From Ananas comosus (lineage: Eukaryota > Streptophyta > Magnoliopsida > Poales > Bromeliaceae), in contig NC_033623.1 in assembly GCF_001540865.1 (NCBI RefSeq), positions 16,380,301 through 16,444,300 of the forward strand: a stretch of DNA of 64,000 nt, read 5' to 3'. This document shows, in pieces, positions 24,600-36,523 of the stretch (position 1 is its first letter; every line of letters begins with the position of its first letter). A program made the translations under genes and the position numbers. Under the pieces are notes generated by a model, which saw only the letters and a program-made list of their open reading frames with translations, was not told where the DNA came from and ran no database searches.

Positions 24600-26564
24600 A
24601 TGGCGACTCAAATAGGATCTATGGGTACCGGTATTAGGTTTTCCCCCTTTTCATATAAATTTCATGCTGAAATTGGTTGTAACTGGATTTGTCTATACCT
24701 ATCAAAGCCCACACAAGAACTTCGAGACTCCTTCCGGTTCAAAAGCTATTTGTTGATTAGCAGGATATATGAGGTACGTTTCCTTTCCAAATTGTCTAAT
24801 TTCATTTGTTGCTCGATCGAACTCAATATATCAATTCACTTTTAATTGTATGCCTTAAGTTCCACCCTAGTACGTAGACAAGAGGCTAGTGACTAGTTCA
24901 TCGAATATGGTTTATTTACTAGTCATTACGATATATGATCTCTCTGTTTAACCGCCGATGTTAGCATCTACTTATGTGAATGCTTGTTGGGTTATGATCA
25001 GCTTATTGTTGTTCTTTTCTGTAGAGAGATCCGAACAAACCGAAGGGAAAGCGTAGCGTCAATCAAGATGAACCTGTTATTTATATAAAGGCAGAAGATG
25101 AAGTATTTCATGAGGTATATATTGAATATATACTATCTTGGATATATACTATCTTGTATATATATACTGGACATATACTATCTTGAATATATGCTATCTG
25201 CTATTTGATTATTTTTAAGCTATTTATAGTACCCTTCTCATTTCAGCTCAGCACGTGGTCTTTTACTTTTCCTGTGCATGCCGAGCAGTTGGTTCCAGAC
25301 AACGTAAGTTGCATGTAGTTATTTAAAGTTATGCCATACTTGCTCTTTGTCTTTATTATCCAGCCTGTTTTTATGTTCTTTTTTCTTTATTAACCAGATT
25401 GATAATATTGAACATTTAAAATTTTGAACTTTTGGTCCATTATGGATGGTTTTCACACTTGTCTAAGCATACTGTGTGTAAGTTGATCTTTATTCCGGAA
25501 TGTGAATGGAAGCAAATGTGAGGTGGAAACACAGAAGGCCTTTGCGCTTCTAAGAGCACCTTAGCATAGCCCTTGATAGCATTGGTATCCCACTTCTATC
25601 ACTTTTTCACCTGTTCGATGCTTCGCCATGATTCACGCAGGTGTGCTTCATGATGCATGCTGTGTTGTGCCTATCATGATTCCCATCTGTCACTCATGTA
25701 ATTTGTGATGCATGTCCAACAGGTGAAAAGGTGATAGCTTGGTCGTTGTGTTTTAGCTTGTAGGGAAGAGACATCCTTCTTTAAAGTAAGAAGTGAGCTA
25801 ACATTGAAAAAGCCAAACAAGAAGTTTGTAGTTGCTTAAACAAGCTTTTGTAGTTGCCTAAATGATAAATTGTGGAATTTATGCTGAAAAGGGATCATAT
25901 TCACGTCCTGTAAAATGTAATTTTCGGCTATAGAACTATTGTCCGTTGCTTTTTATATTTATTTCTATGCTAGATGCACTTTATGCCAGATTGAGCTAAT
26001 CTGCTTTCCAATTTTTATAAAGGATCTTTTTGGCAAGATATGCAAGTTATTATTTGTCATCAAAATGCTAGATTAATATTCTAAGGTTGACTTGTTATTT
26101 GTCATACGTATTGAAACTTCTTTACATATATTAAGAGAAGTTGTTACTCACAGAATTTCCATTCTGAATAAAAAGTGCTGCGGAGATTGTAGCAGTCTGT
26201 TTTTATTATGGTATTCGAATAGATTGCTGCGCCTGCTACTTAACTTTATTGATCTGCATTGAGGATGCTTTATACTTGCTGCCATTTTTTTCCCTTGCAC
26301 TTGTGATTAATTTTTTATTCTCAAGAAGTTCAAGAAAGCACTGCAGTTAAATATGCTGTATTTGATATATTTCCAGTTCATTTATTTGTATGCTTGAATA
26401 GTGATCTTATCTTTGATTTCAATTTGCATCAATACTGGTACTCATATTTCTGTTTTCTGCAGTTGAAGAACTATAGGCAGATGGGTCAAGTTCTGGTTGT
26501 TAAAGCTGACGATGTTCCCAAGTTTCGAGAAAAGTTAAAATCTTTAGTAGCTGCTGAATCATGA
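24600..26564 (+). CDS. Gene X: unidentified small protein, four coding exons
   Basis: Coding exons are proposed at 24600-24773 (ATG three bases after a CAG acceptor), 25025-25114, 25247-25303 and 26463-26564 (TGA). Each has AG acceptor and GT donor borders and each is phase 0. Together they give 140 residues beginning MATQIGSMGTG. Exon 2 encodes RDPNKPKGKRSVNQDEPV, exon 3 STWSFTFPVHAEQLVPDN, and the end reads VVKADDVPKFREKLKSLV. I do not recognise the family. The protein is small and charged at its C-terminus, with no obvious signal peptide or membrane helix. The presumed non-coding leader is at about 20.86-20.98 kb, so the first intron contains both a Harbinger-type MITE and the TRIM. Residual errors in the low-quality reading could alter exon 1. 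Confidence 0.5.
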
Positions 26565-27419
26565 TGCCTTCAGCATGATAATTTTGGTGTGAAATAGTTG
26601 TTTTATAGTTCTGAGGGCTAGCTGTTGCCACTTTATTTGTAGTTGAAATATCAAATCTCATTTCATTGTTGCATTTTGTGCAGCAAACATAATTTTCAAG
26701 GTGAAGTTTCCTTTTCAATTGGTTGGCAAGGACAGGAGCTAAAATTTGTGTGTGTAATATCCCTGGACAAGGTAAGTATTTTGTAGATTGTCCAAAGATA
26801 GGTGGTGGGACGCAAAATACTTTTGGCATTTCATTCCCTTCCTTTTTGTTTTTGTAGTTGCAGGATGTGCAAATCTATTTTACTTGTAGTTTTAGAGGCT
26901 AAACAGAAAAATGTGCATGAGCATTGTAGATTGATCGTGCCCTTCGTTATAATCACAACATTTAGGGGAGTTGCTAGTCATTACATTGTCTATTAGGGCT
27001 ATTCTGCAAATAATTTGCTATCATTTTGTATCAACAAAATGCTAATGGTACATCTTTTTCTAATTTCCAGTATCTATTCTTTCGAATGAGTGATCTTTTT
27101 GCAAGTTCAGATGCACTAGAATTCTCAAGAATAACCGAGTATGTTTTATCATTGTTATTGTACTCTATATTGAGTAGCGAGTACATTCCTTGTTAGAGCA
27201 TGCGGCCTTTTTTCTATTGTGATATCTTGCTGAATTCTCTTATTAGGCGTAGTTTAGATATCAGAGTAAGATATTTAATGATATCTTATTCCGTATGAGA
27301 ATTTTCTATTATCACTGAAAGCTAGGAGTGTTATTGTGTAGAATCGAATATAGTATATTCGACCTTCAAATAATTTTTTTGACATAAGATAAATTATCTT
27401 GTAAATGAAGTATATTATG

Positions 27420-28340
27420 CTACCATATTGTGGATGTCAAGAATTTTTAAGAAGTCGGATAGATGGTGTGGGGATAAGACACTTCAGAGGTCCTTTCCGG
27501 AGGTGTATGAGCGGAGCGATAGCAAAACTAGGCAGGTTAAGGAGTGCGTTGAAAGAGAGGAGTGGAATTGGAATAGGATTCTGGGGGATGAGGCTCTGGG
27601 TGTGCCCGGCCTGAGCCCCTCTATCTCGGAGCTCAAAGCGAGTGTTAGCAGGTTTCAAATAGGGCACAGGTTGGACACGATAGGGTGGAGATGGGGGAGC
27701 AGCAGTTCTTTCTCAGTTAAATCGACCTATAGAATGCTAAATGATGGGGGTACGGTGGACGGACGTGTCAACAAGATATGGAGGCTCCGAATACCACTTA
27801 AGGTCAAAGTATTCTGTTGGCTAGTTCTTAAGAAAAGAACTCCTACAGCTGAGATCCTTGTTAAGAGAGGATGGACTGGGGACATGGCCTGTGTATTGTG
27901 CAGGATACATGCCGAGTCAGTGGACCATCTATTCACCTAATGCATCTTCCTTAAGTTTTTTATGGTAATAGGCCTTGAGGACGTCCAGGCGGGGGATTTG
28001 GGTGACGATGTGCACGTAGTCTGGAATAGGTGGAAGGGGGGGAACGGGGGGGCAGAATAGAAAAAAGGGACTAGCCGAGTTAGCTGCATGCTGATGAAGC
28101 ATCTGGAAGGTCAGGAACAACCTTATCTTTCGTGACATTCTGCTGGATTCCGTGCTAGAGGTGCAAAGGCTCAAGCAGCTTATCATTTCTTGGAAAGATC
28201 TCTTATGATTTTTTTTTTTTCCTTGTACGTTCAGGTGTTTTTCTCGTGTTTTCCGAAGCCCTGGCTGCCTCATCCTTGTAGTCTAATTCATACTTTTAAT
28301 GAATGAAGCAAGTAGCGTGCTACCTATTCTCTCTAAAAAA
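27420..28340 (+). pseudogene. LINE (L1-type) ORF2 C-terminal fragment with 3' end
   Basis: An open frame of 170 codons (27428-27940) encodes IWRLRIPLKVKVFCWLVLKK, a spacer, CVLCRIHAESVDHLF and then a stop. This is the typical zf-RVT (PF13966) region at the C-terminus of plant L1 reverse transcriptases, with cysteine and histidine ligands. It lacks the endonuclease and RT core, so it is 5'-truncated. The 3' end at 28275-28340 reads AATGAATGAAGCAAGTAGCG, TGCTACC, CTCTCT and A-tail. This terminal block is shared with the SINE family of the window. Confidence 0.8.
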
Positions 28341-28630
28341 AAAAAGAAAAAACTAGGCCTTTGCCTTCTATTTATATAAGAAAATTTTTATACCGAATAA
28401 ATTATTATAAGATAACTTATTTTGCCATTCAAATAAGTTCTTATTGTCTAACTTGTTTTTGTTCGGATCACGGGCTTGTATTGTAGTTATGAATTTAAAT
28501 GAACTATAAACTTGATGGTCACTCAATCAAGAACCTTCTAGGCTTCTATATCGAATGAGTGTGAGATTTTGGATATGAATGGGAAGTCGATTAGTTTAAT
28601 AATTTGCAGACTTACGTAGGCTTTCAAGAT

Positions 28631-28676
<46 letters not shown>

Positions 28677-29249
28677 TGCGTGTATGTATTTGTCATTATA
28701 TTTTCGAGCAATCAAGCAGCACAAGAAGAGTTGGTTTTTCTCTCTTTCTACTTGTTTCTATCTTCCTTTTATTCTGCAATCATCAGATAGAAAATTTATT
28801 CCCCTTTCGGTAGGACTTTCGCTCTGTTCAAACTGAGATCCATTTTTAGGGTTCTCGTGTCAAGTCATCCATCTATTCCTGATGTCAAAGTTTTCTGATT
28901 TGAGTAGTTAAGTTGGATTTGAGTTTTAAATACTTGGTTAGGCAGCTGGGAGCTTCAGTTGGAATTTATGTGATCAGTTCGACCTAACACCGAGTCGAAG
29001 CAGCAGCCGAGGGACAACTTATGGAAACGTTTCTAATTACCTCTAGTCAACAAGCTATATCCTTGATGGCAGTTGGGGTATAGTCATTTAAACTGTGTGA
29101 ATCCTAAAGTTGCTACGTTCACCATTTCATTGAGTAATTAGATTGGTTGTTCCCGTAAATAGATTGCAGTGTAGCTGAATTACTGGCGCTCCCATTAATA
29201 AGCTATCCTGCTGGCCCATTCCAAAAGAATGAATGAGGCAGTCAGGCTT

Positions 29250-30137
29250 CTGGAGGAAGCTTATTAATTTGATAAAAAAGCCTCTTTTTTTATGTTTTCG
29301 TTTCATTTTTTTGAGAGAGGTAGCAGACCATCTTCTTTTTCTTTTTTTGAGAAATAAATGGCTATTTATTAGTGCAAGCGAATAAATAAGTGGATAAATA
29401 CAAGCAAAAAGTTTAGTGGGTATCGATGTTCTAAAGAATCTACTTTTTAAATATGAATCGAGAGTTGGATGGCATCCGCATAAGAAATTATATAGCTCTT
29501 TTTAGCTTCCCGGTGGACTCTGATCAGCTTGATAAAGTACACATCTAACTTGCTAGAAATTTACAGGCCCATACGGTACTTTTCATTTTTTATTGACAAA
29601 AAGATCAGACTGAATGGGCCGAAAAGGAGAGGAAGCCAAGTGGTGAGTGGAGTGGAGCTGATAATAAACTGTTATGAAACTTTTAAACTGACTAATCAGA
29701 AGCATTAGTGGTGAAGTCTCCATGATTTCAGGAATTCACTAACGTAACAACTTCACCTAGTACGATGGGCTGCGCACGACAGATCGATAAAGCCCGATAA
29801 AAATCCTTCACATGGGTGCAAATTATTCAGTTCCCGATAGGAATCTCCACATCTGTTCAAACGATCCCGTTCCCACGTTTCGGTACTACACGTCTTTACT
29901 ATAAATCTTATATCAAAAGGTCCACGAAGAGACATTATTTATCTATTTTATAAACCCACATGCGCACCTTATTAATTTATTGGCTAGCTTCTGATAGCTC
30001 CAAGGACAAGGCATGCACGCATAAACAAGAAGATAAAATCGTGGCCTATCAATAACCCCAAACATTGACCACCCTGCACACGATCAGTTAGTCATGATAG
30101 TTTAATAGCGTCTAAACTATGCACACCGCACTAATCT
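29250..30137. other. Intergenic, no gene seen
   Basis: AT-rich single-copy-looking DNA. A fragment of the SINE/LINE tail (GAGAGAGGTAGCAGACC) is visible at about 29312-29330. No splice-compatible coding segment or structured RNA was found. Confidence 0.5.
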
Positions 30138-30280
30138 GACCGTCCCTAGCACAAATAGCAAAGGAGTTGGTGGTTGATATTCAAGACTCAAATTCGAATT
30201 CTAATTGATTCACATTTTCAGCTAAATTTATTTCTAAATAAAATAAACGAAGCGAGTAACATGCTAACTTTCTCATAAAT
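30138..30280 (+). mobile_element. tRNA-derived SINE
   Basis: It begins GACCGTCCCTAGCACAAATA (box A), continues with a GGTGGTTGATATTCAAGACTC middle, box B AATTCGAATTC and TCAGCTAAATTTATTTC, and ends AAGCGAGTAACATGCTAA, TTTCTCA. It lies downstream of the LEA gene. No clear TSD is visible next to the (TA)n that follows. Confidence 0.75.
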
Positions 30281-30640
30281 ATATAAATATATATATATAA
30301 ATATTGTGCACACCCGCGAGAGAAAGAGAGGTTGAAAACAAGGAAAAACAGAAAAAAGCTCACCAATCCAAGCCGTAATAGTAGCAGTATATAACCACAC
30401 CAAGTATCCAGTACACGGAGATCGCCACAGTAGTAGCAGTAGTACATCACCAACATGCATATACGTACACGCACGGAACGATACAATGCATCCCATAAAA
30501 TATGCGTGCACTCTACTAGTGCAACTAGTGCTGCTTATTCTTTACTAATGCCACTCCTAATTAAGTAAGAACTGGTGGCGGTGGGGCCTGCACGAAACCT
30601 AGCTAGTGGGTGGCAGGGTGGGCCCCAGCGCCCCACGGGT

Positions 30641-32981
30641 TTAGTTGAGGCCCGGTTGGTGGGGAGGCTTGTCGACGTCCTCGAGGGGGCGGAACCACAC
30701 CTCCTGGTCCAGCACCGTCGACCCGCCACCATCCCCCGCCGCCACAGCAGCTGCGTTGCCCGGCCCGTCCTTCGTTCCCGCGGTGGCGGTGGCGGCGGCG
30801 GCGGGCCCAAAAACGCCTGTCGTAGGGTGCGGGCCCCAGTACTTTTCCGACTCACAAGTTTCGATCACATGGTCCGGCACCACCACCGGGTGCACCAGAT
30901 CCTCCTCCACGTTCTTGTCGTACGATGACGAGTACACTGCCCTCCTGCACATAATACTTAATTTTTATTAAAAATAATTAAATTCTAAATATTTGGACCA
31001 AGGGTTAATGCAATCTTTCAGCCCTCTTAAGGTTTGTACCATTATTAGCATTTCTCATCTTAAAATAATTTGGACGGACAAAAGAGCAATGATACTTCTG
31101 TAATCACTTTTTGATGATAACTCTATAACTCTAAATTACAAAAATCCATAATTATTTTACTAGTTTTTATCAACTTTTTTTTACTACCAAAACAATAATA
31201 AAAAATATATATTACCGCCGATCGTTCCTGGCGCAAGTGACAAAGAATTTATTGATTGGTATTTGAGATTTCAAGTTCGAATTTTAATGGATTCATATTT
31301 TTCGCTAAGTTCAATATCCAAAATTTCAAATTTAAATTCTAATTAATTCACATTTCAGCTAAATTTACTTTTTAAAAAAATAAACTTAGCGTTAGCATAC
31401 TACTTTACAGAGGGAGAGGAAGCTGTTTTGTCCTATGAGAAAAATTCTAGAATGCAACGGGTATATTAGTGACGTGACGTAACAAACTAATCAAATTAAT
31501 CTTTTTAAAAATATATGTTCCATCATGATTATAAAAAAATATTTGTATTATACTTTTGTTTAAAAAAAAAAATAATTAATTTGTTATTGATAACGTGGTG
31601 CAAATTGTGACAGTGTAGAATTTCTCGTCCTATGGGGCCAGCAGGGGCATTTTCGAAATAAATATTCGTCGGAGAACATCGGGGCAGGCGCCAAGAACGT
31701 GACTGGAACTGGAAATCGAGATGGATAAGAGCAAATCTCACTCGTACGCGTGGCCTCCGATGGAGCCGATGGAGAGACCAAAATGCCTCCTCGATAGAGG
31801 ACGAGAAAGGTTGGTGACTACCAGACGATCAGGGCCGTTGCTTCTGCCTGTAGGACCGCAAGTACCCATCTCACGGCTCGCGTCTTAGTCATCGGTGCGC
31901 CTCTTAAACGGAGGGAAAGAATCGTACGGCAGACATGGTCCACCTCAAAAATGCGTGCGGGGTAATCGAGGGGGCACACAAATCCACCGTCCAATCAGCC
32001 TCCAAATGAAATCAGGATCGTCAATTAACGGACGGCACGATCAATCACCCGAGAGGTTAAAGCGACGGGGCGTGTTCCCTCTCCGGATACCTCCTAGTGA
32101 ACTCCCCCAGTGTTTTTCTTTTCTTTTTTTTTCTTCTGTCGTTTTGTGACTGCTCTCTCTCCAGGGAGTGCGAAAGAAAAGGAAAGAAAAGACGGAAAAG
32201 AGTACAAAGAAGGGGAAAACCAGTACGGAGACAAAACAAGGACGAAAATATCTCTGAGAATTAGTAGAGATGGCAAAATTAGTGCGGATAAAGAAACAAA
32301 GGACTTTGTGTGGGAAATATCATCGCCACACACTGAAAAATAAAAAAAAATAAAGGAAAAGACAGGGAGGGTGGGGGGAGGGGGGGAAGGGGGAGTAAAA
32401 GAACTCTACTGGAGATGTCCTTACAGAGTTGCATTGCATCTCTGGTAAAACAGAATAGATCCCCTCGAAATTTCAACTCTAAGATCCACAAAAGCAAGAG
32501 AACCTCAGAAAAAGGAAAACTAATTGATATATATCACTGCTTATAGTTGATACTTAGACTGTGGAAGCAATCATGGTAATAGCACCGATCGCTAAAACAA
32601 ACATAACAGCTAACACATCAAGAAGCAAAAATCACCAAATAATTTCACAACATCAGATGCTTAAAAAAAAAATAAAAAAAACCTACAACCAGTTATACCA
32701 GTGCTTAATTAGCATATATTGATCCATGCGACTAAAAGCAACTAATATATTAATTAGCAGCGATCAGTAGAGCAAATCTAAGAATTAACACACGGAGAGC
32801 AGCTAAAAAAATCGGTTGATCTCATGAGATCATAACAAATGCTGAGCAATTAGGAGGTGTACCTTGAATCCGACGCGGCAGAAACCGCGATCGGAGAAGG
32901 ATTTCGAGAGGCCCAGATCTGGTTCACAAATCGCTTCCCGAAGCTTCCCGCGATCGCTCGCCCCTTCGAATTAGCGGCCAT
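30641..32981 (-). CDS. LEA protein, At5g17165-like, complete two-exon gene
   Basis: Exon 1 is 32863-32981 (ATG at 32981, donor GT) and exon 2 is 30641-30944 (acceptor TGTGCAG). Together they make 423 nt, or 140 residues plus TAA. The protein opens MAANSKGRAIAGSFGKRFVN and continues after the junction with RRAVYSSSYDKNVEEDLVHP and VVVPDHVIE. It then has YWGPHPTTGVFGP and ends WFRPLEDVDKPPHQPGLN. These blocks (Tyr-Asp-Lys-Asn, VPDxVI, WxPHPxTGVFGP, WFRP) are the hallmarks of the At5g17165-like LEA family, small stress and seed proteins. An Ala/Thr/Gly-rich insertion lies at about residues 90-115. The basic N-terminus may target an organelle (inference). The 1.9-kb intron hosts a SINE and a Mutator-type MITE. 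The promoter has TATA and ABRE. The paralogue's exon 1 is at 1774-1892. Confidence 0.85.
31214..31408 (+). mobile_element. SINE, compound, in the LEA intron
   Basis: It has the head GATCGTTCCTGGCGCAAGTG with box A, box B-like AGTTCGAATTT, then a second partial copy of the middle (AAATTCTAATTAATTCACAT), and ends TTAGCGTTAGCATACTACTT. The duplicated middle suggests two overlapping SINE insertions or an internal duplication. Confidence 0.6.
31439..31626. mobile_element. Mutator-like MITE, about 190 bp, copy 1
   Basis: Starts GAAAAATTCTAGAATG and ends TGTAGAATTTCTC. It is flanked by the 9-mers GTCCTATGA (31430-31438) and GTCCTATGG (31627-31635), an 8/9 match. The same element is at 36524-36713 (reverse) and 53183-53371, each with its own near-perfect 9-bp duplication. 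It has no coding capacity and lies in the LEA intron. Confidence 0.8.
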
Positions 32982-33094
32982 GCAAAAGAAAGGAGTGAAA
33001 ATAGCAAAGCGAGAGGGAGAGAGAGAAGGAAAGCAAAAGCGAAAACGAAAAGGAATGGGATAGAGAATGAGCCCTTTTCCATTGGTAGCAGCCG

Positions 33095-33223
33095 CTATTT
33101 ATAGCCTCGCCCACACTCGCTCCAACCGCCCACCTACCCGCCCCGTTTACTACGCCGTTAACGTTTTCCGTCCCTTCTATTGACGGCGCTCCTAACGGCG
33201 TTAGCGCGGAGGCAAGCCACGTG
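33095..33223 (-). promoter_or_regulatory. LEA gene promoter: TATA box and ABRE/G-box
   Basis: On the minus strand the TATA box CTATAAATAG lies at 33095-33104, 114 bp upstream of the ATG. The ABRE CTCACGTGGC, with the CACGTG core at 33218-33223, lies about 120 bp upstream of it. Conservation of both with copy A, against a diverged background, supports function. ABA and drought control is inferred. Confidence 0.75.
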
Positions 33224-33764
33224 AGTGGAGGTGGAGCGAATAATTTGGAGCATATTCTACACAGTTCGAAGCGTCCCTCCAGATACTATTGGTCTCCTGC
33301 TAGTGTATGAAATTTACCAAAACGCCCCGCGATGTTTGGTCTCGTCACTGGCACGGTGATACACTGATCATGTAGCTAAACTAAACGACAAAAATAAACA
33401 GTTACAGTTACGGTGAAATAAGTATGTCCTAACCTTAATCTCAGCTTCAAAGCTATAAAATAAATTGGCATTGTGAATCTGTGATTATTATTTACTTATT
33501 ATTATTAAAAACGATTGATCTCAGGCTCTTAAACGAGAGTAAGAGATACCTATCAACTTTCGCGGCAGCGGGGACAAGCTTTACAATGTGGTTCAGTAGT
33601 CCAAATGCTAAGTACTCATAATGATAAGTTTATGCTGCCATTGGCATCTAGCACGAGAAAAGTTATTCATTCATTGGATTAGTATGCATTTGTTCTCCAA
33701 GGCACGGTCAGATAAGAGAAGAATGAGGGGTCACCTCTCACTTTATATCCACAAATCAAGTACT

Positions 33765-33797
33765 AAGGGTGGGAACACACTGTACGTTCCCACCCTT
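33765..33797. repeat. Short perfect hairpin
   Basis: AAGGGTGGGAAC at 33765-33776 pairs exactly with GTTCCCACCCTT at 33786-33797 around a 9-nt loop. It lies in the part of A' not shared with A, beside Tourist-like elements, and is probably transposon-derived. Confidence 0.6.
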
Positions 33798-33824
33798 CCT
33801 AAGGGATATTTAAATTAACGAATT

Positions 33825-34820
33825 TGTAGATCTAACGTAACTCAAGTGCAGTTGTGTTTGAAATTTTTTAAAGGTGATTATTTTTTTATTGTTTATTTTA
33901 ATGTAACTCGTAAATTTTGATACTTAAATTCAATTACTTTCTTTGTTTATTTTGATATAACTTGGTTTTGATGAAATTAGTTTTTTAAATTTTATTGTTT
34001 ATTTTGATATAAGTAAGTGGATATAAGTAATTGAATTTTGATATAAGTAAGTGGATTTCGTTATTTCATAAATATAGTGGTAGATTTATTGCTATAAAAT
34101 TTAACCTATTAAATAATTAAAATTTTTATTATTATTTAAAAGTAATCCTAATTTATTATAAATAAAGTAATTCTAACCCATTATAAAGGAAGTAGAGTTT
34201 AGGTTTTACTATTTAATAAATTTTTTAAAAAAATTGAGTGTGGCGGAAATCGAGCTCGGCACTTTAGAAGGAGAAGTCGAGAGTAGGTAAATTGAAGGTT
34301 TAACGTAACTTGAGTTACACTATATTTTTAACTTATACCAAAATAAATACCAAAAGTAATGAAACGTAAGTTTCATCCCTCCACTTGTACCAAAACAAAT
34401 AGCCCTTAAAGTGTAGGGGTGGGAATAACAGTTCTAACCGCTATTTTTATTTTCAAAATTTAAAATTTAAAAAATATTTTTTATTTTTTTATTTTAAAAA
34501 TTTATAATTTGTAATTTCAAAATTTAATTTTAGATTATAAAATTTACAAGTTAAAATTTTAAATTTAAAAACATAAATATAAAATTTAACAATTCAAATT
34601 CAAATATAATAAAAGGTTAATATCATTATTTTTTATTTATAACTATTCACAATTTTTTTTATTTCATCTTCTCTATCCAAATACTATTTTTCTTATTCTC
34701 AGAAACAACCTAATTTTTATTCAAACACAAAATTAGTTTAATTCTTATTTATACATGTATTTAATTATACCTATCTTTGAAATAAGCAATTTTTACTTAT
34801 TCTCAAATGGAACAACGCCC
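33825..34820. mobile_element. Tourist-like MITE remnants, A'-specific
   Basis: 33825-34405 is a diverged relative of the element at 3415-3914 (GATCTAACGTAACTCAAGTG to CAAAACAAATAGCCCTTAAA), inserted at a different site. 34410-34820 is a second AT-rich block starting GTAGGGGTGGGAATAACAG and ending TCAAATGGAACAACGCC. No ORF. Limits are approximate. Confidence 0.5.
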
Positions 34821-35369
34821 AATTGTATTATTTGTTGGTTTTAGACTAAATATGTGAGTGTGGTATTAGAAAAATTGAAAATTTTAAGTTGATTTTCTTT
34901 GTTCCAAAAAACGGAAGAGTTTATTTGGAGTGTTTTAACTTTAGAAACTTCTTTTTGTACTGTTGTAATGGAATCCTCCTATCTTTTTGTATTATTGAAA
35001 AGTCTTTTCAGAATGACTATTGCCAAAAATAGAGGAATATATACTAAAGTGATACTCGACATTGCGTGAGGAAATTAAGACCAATGACTAGTTGTTTGCT
35101 TTGTCCAGCTTGCAACGGTATAATTTCTTCATCTTTCTAAGTTAACTGTAGAGATATACATTTTCTTTAGATATGTGCTACATCCATGCTCAAATTTGTG
35201 TAATTCATTTGAAATTGTATATAATATTCGACTGCAATTATTATTGTGTCATCAATTACTACTAGAATCAAGACTAGCAGCTTTGAATAGAATTGTTAGA
35301 GGGAGTCCTAATAATTTATTCTTTAAGCATGCTTCTATTTGAGCTACATTCCTGAACTTTTAAAAACGG

Positions 35370-35866
35370 AAAACTGCGACCATCTCTTTTGTAACTGCAT
35401 CTTCTTCAGATTCCTACTACTCTGTATCGATGAACTGGAGACACCTGAGCACACCACGAGTGATGTCCGAAATCTCTAGATCGGAGCTTCAGCCAACCCC
35501 ATCAAGTCGAAGAGGTCAGTTTGCTTGACCCTTCTGGCAGCGATCTGGTGGGTGGTCTGGAGGGATAGAAATCACTCTATCTTTCGTGGATCGGTACCCA
35601 ACGCTTCTCGTTCGCTAGAGTGTGTCAAACTACTCATGAGTAGCTGGTCAGCCGTGCTGTAAAGTGCTCCTTACTTTCTTTTCTTATTTTCTTTATTTCT
35701 TTTCTTTCCCTGCCTCCGCCCTTATCTTTTGCTTGTCACCCCCCCTCCATTTTTTTGCCTGTATCTCGGAAGTCTTAGCTACTTCCAACATGTACGCTCA
35801 GTTCATTTAACTTAATGAATGAAGCAGGTAACTTGCTACCTATTTCTCAAAAAAAAAAAAAAAAGC
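35370..35866 (+). pseudogene. LINE 3' fragment specific to copy A'
   Basis: One frame encodes AAIWWVVWRDRNHSIFRGS followed shortly by a stop. This is the tryptophan-rich end of plant L1 ORF2. The 3' part has AATGAATGAAGCAGGTAACT, TGCTACC, TATTTCTC and a 15-17-base A-tail ending near 35866. Copy A is unoccupied at about 4750-4765, so the insertion followed the segmental duplication. It is strongly 5'-truncated. Confidence 0.75.
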
Positions 35867-36102
35867 TGTATTTTCTGAATTATCGTACTGCTGTAAAATA
35901 ACAAAGGAAAAATTATGTTATACTTAGTTCTAGAAGTATTTTTTATATTTTCCCCCAGCTTCTTTTTCTTTGGTTTTTTCTGAAAAAAAATCCACCTATA
36001 AGGTCCTTTTCTAAATTATGTCAGCACTTTCCAGAAAAATCAAGAGTCCGTGCCAAGAGAATTTGTTGGAAAAAGAATTAAATAATTACTCACGAAAATA
36101 TA

Positions 36103-36256
36103 AATTTTTTTTTTGAGATGTAGGTAGCACGCTACCCGCTTAATTTATTTCATTTAGAAATAAATTTAGTTCGAAATGTGAATCAATTAGAATTCGAACT
36201 TGAGTCTCAGGTATCAACTATCAAATTCTTTGCCGCTTGCTCTAGAAACGATCGGT
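36103..36256 (-). mobile_element. tRNA-derived SINE with 14-bp TSD
   Basis: Reversed SINE with poly-T start, GTAGCACGCTACCCGCTTAA, a box B complement and the head complement CTCTAGAAACGATCGGT. Direct repeats are CTCACGAAAATATA (36089-36102) and CTCACAAAAATATA (36257-36270), 13/14 identical. Copy A carries the single unoccupied CTCACGAAAATGTA at about 4952. Confidence 0.85.
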
Positions 36257-36523
36257 CTCACAAAAATATAATTATTATCTTCTTTAAAATAAGTTGTTCG
36301 CCTATGACTATTTTTCTATTATCTTCTCAGTAAGTACTCAGCTTGTACCAAGAGAAGTACTTCTATATAGCTTTCTAATGGTATTTTAGCTAAAAAGATT
36401 AAAAAAACAAAATACCAGTGCATTATTCAAATTATTATTGATTAGTTATATTTTACAGTACATTAATGTTCATCTTATATTATTATTATATATATATATT
36501 TTTTTCTTTAGGACCTGGCTTGG

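Larger units (their letters stand above)
18690..29249. repeat. Right reading of the artefactual 10.5-kb assembly duplication
   Basis: It begins AATAAAATATTCCGG, matching 8195, and ends at the sequence matching 18664. The left part (18.7-22 kb) is the noisy one, judged against copy A and A'. From about 23 kb rightwards frames and repeat ends are clean. It therefore supplies the reliable sequence for the TRIM, gene X exons and LINE. The stretches 22.5-23.19 and 28.35-29.25 kb show no gene, only a (GA)n run. Confidence 0.85.

Noticed and set aside
8195..29249. A recent biological tandem duplication of 10.5 kb
   Set aside because: The opposite error gradients, 25-N spacer and complete overlap fit an unmerged gap fill better.
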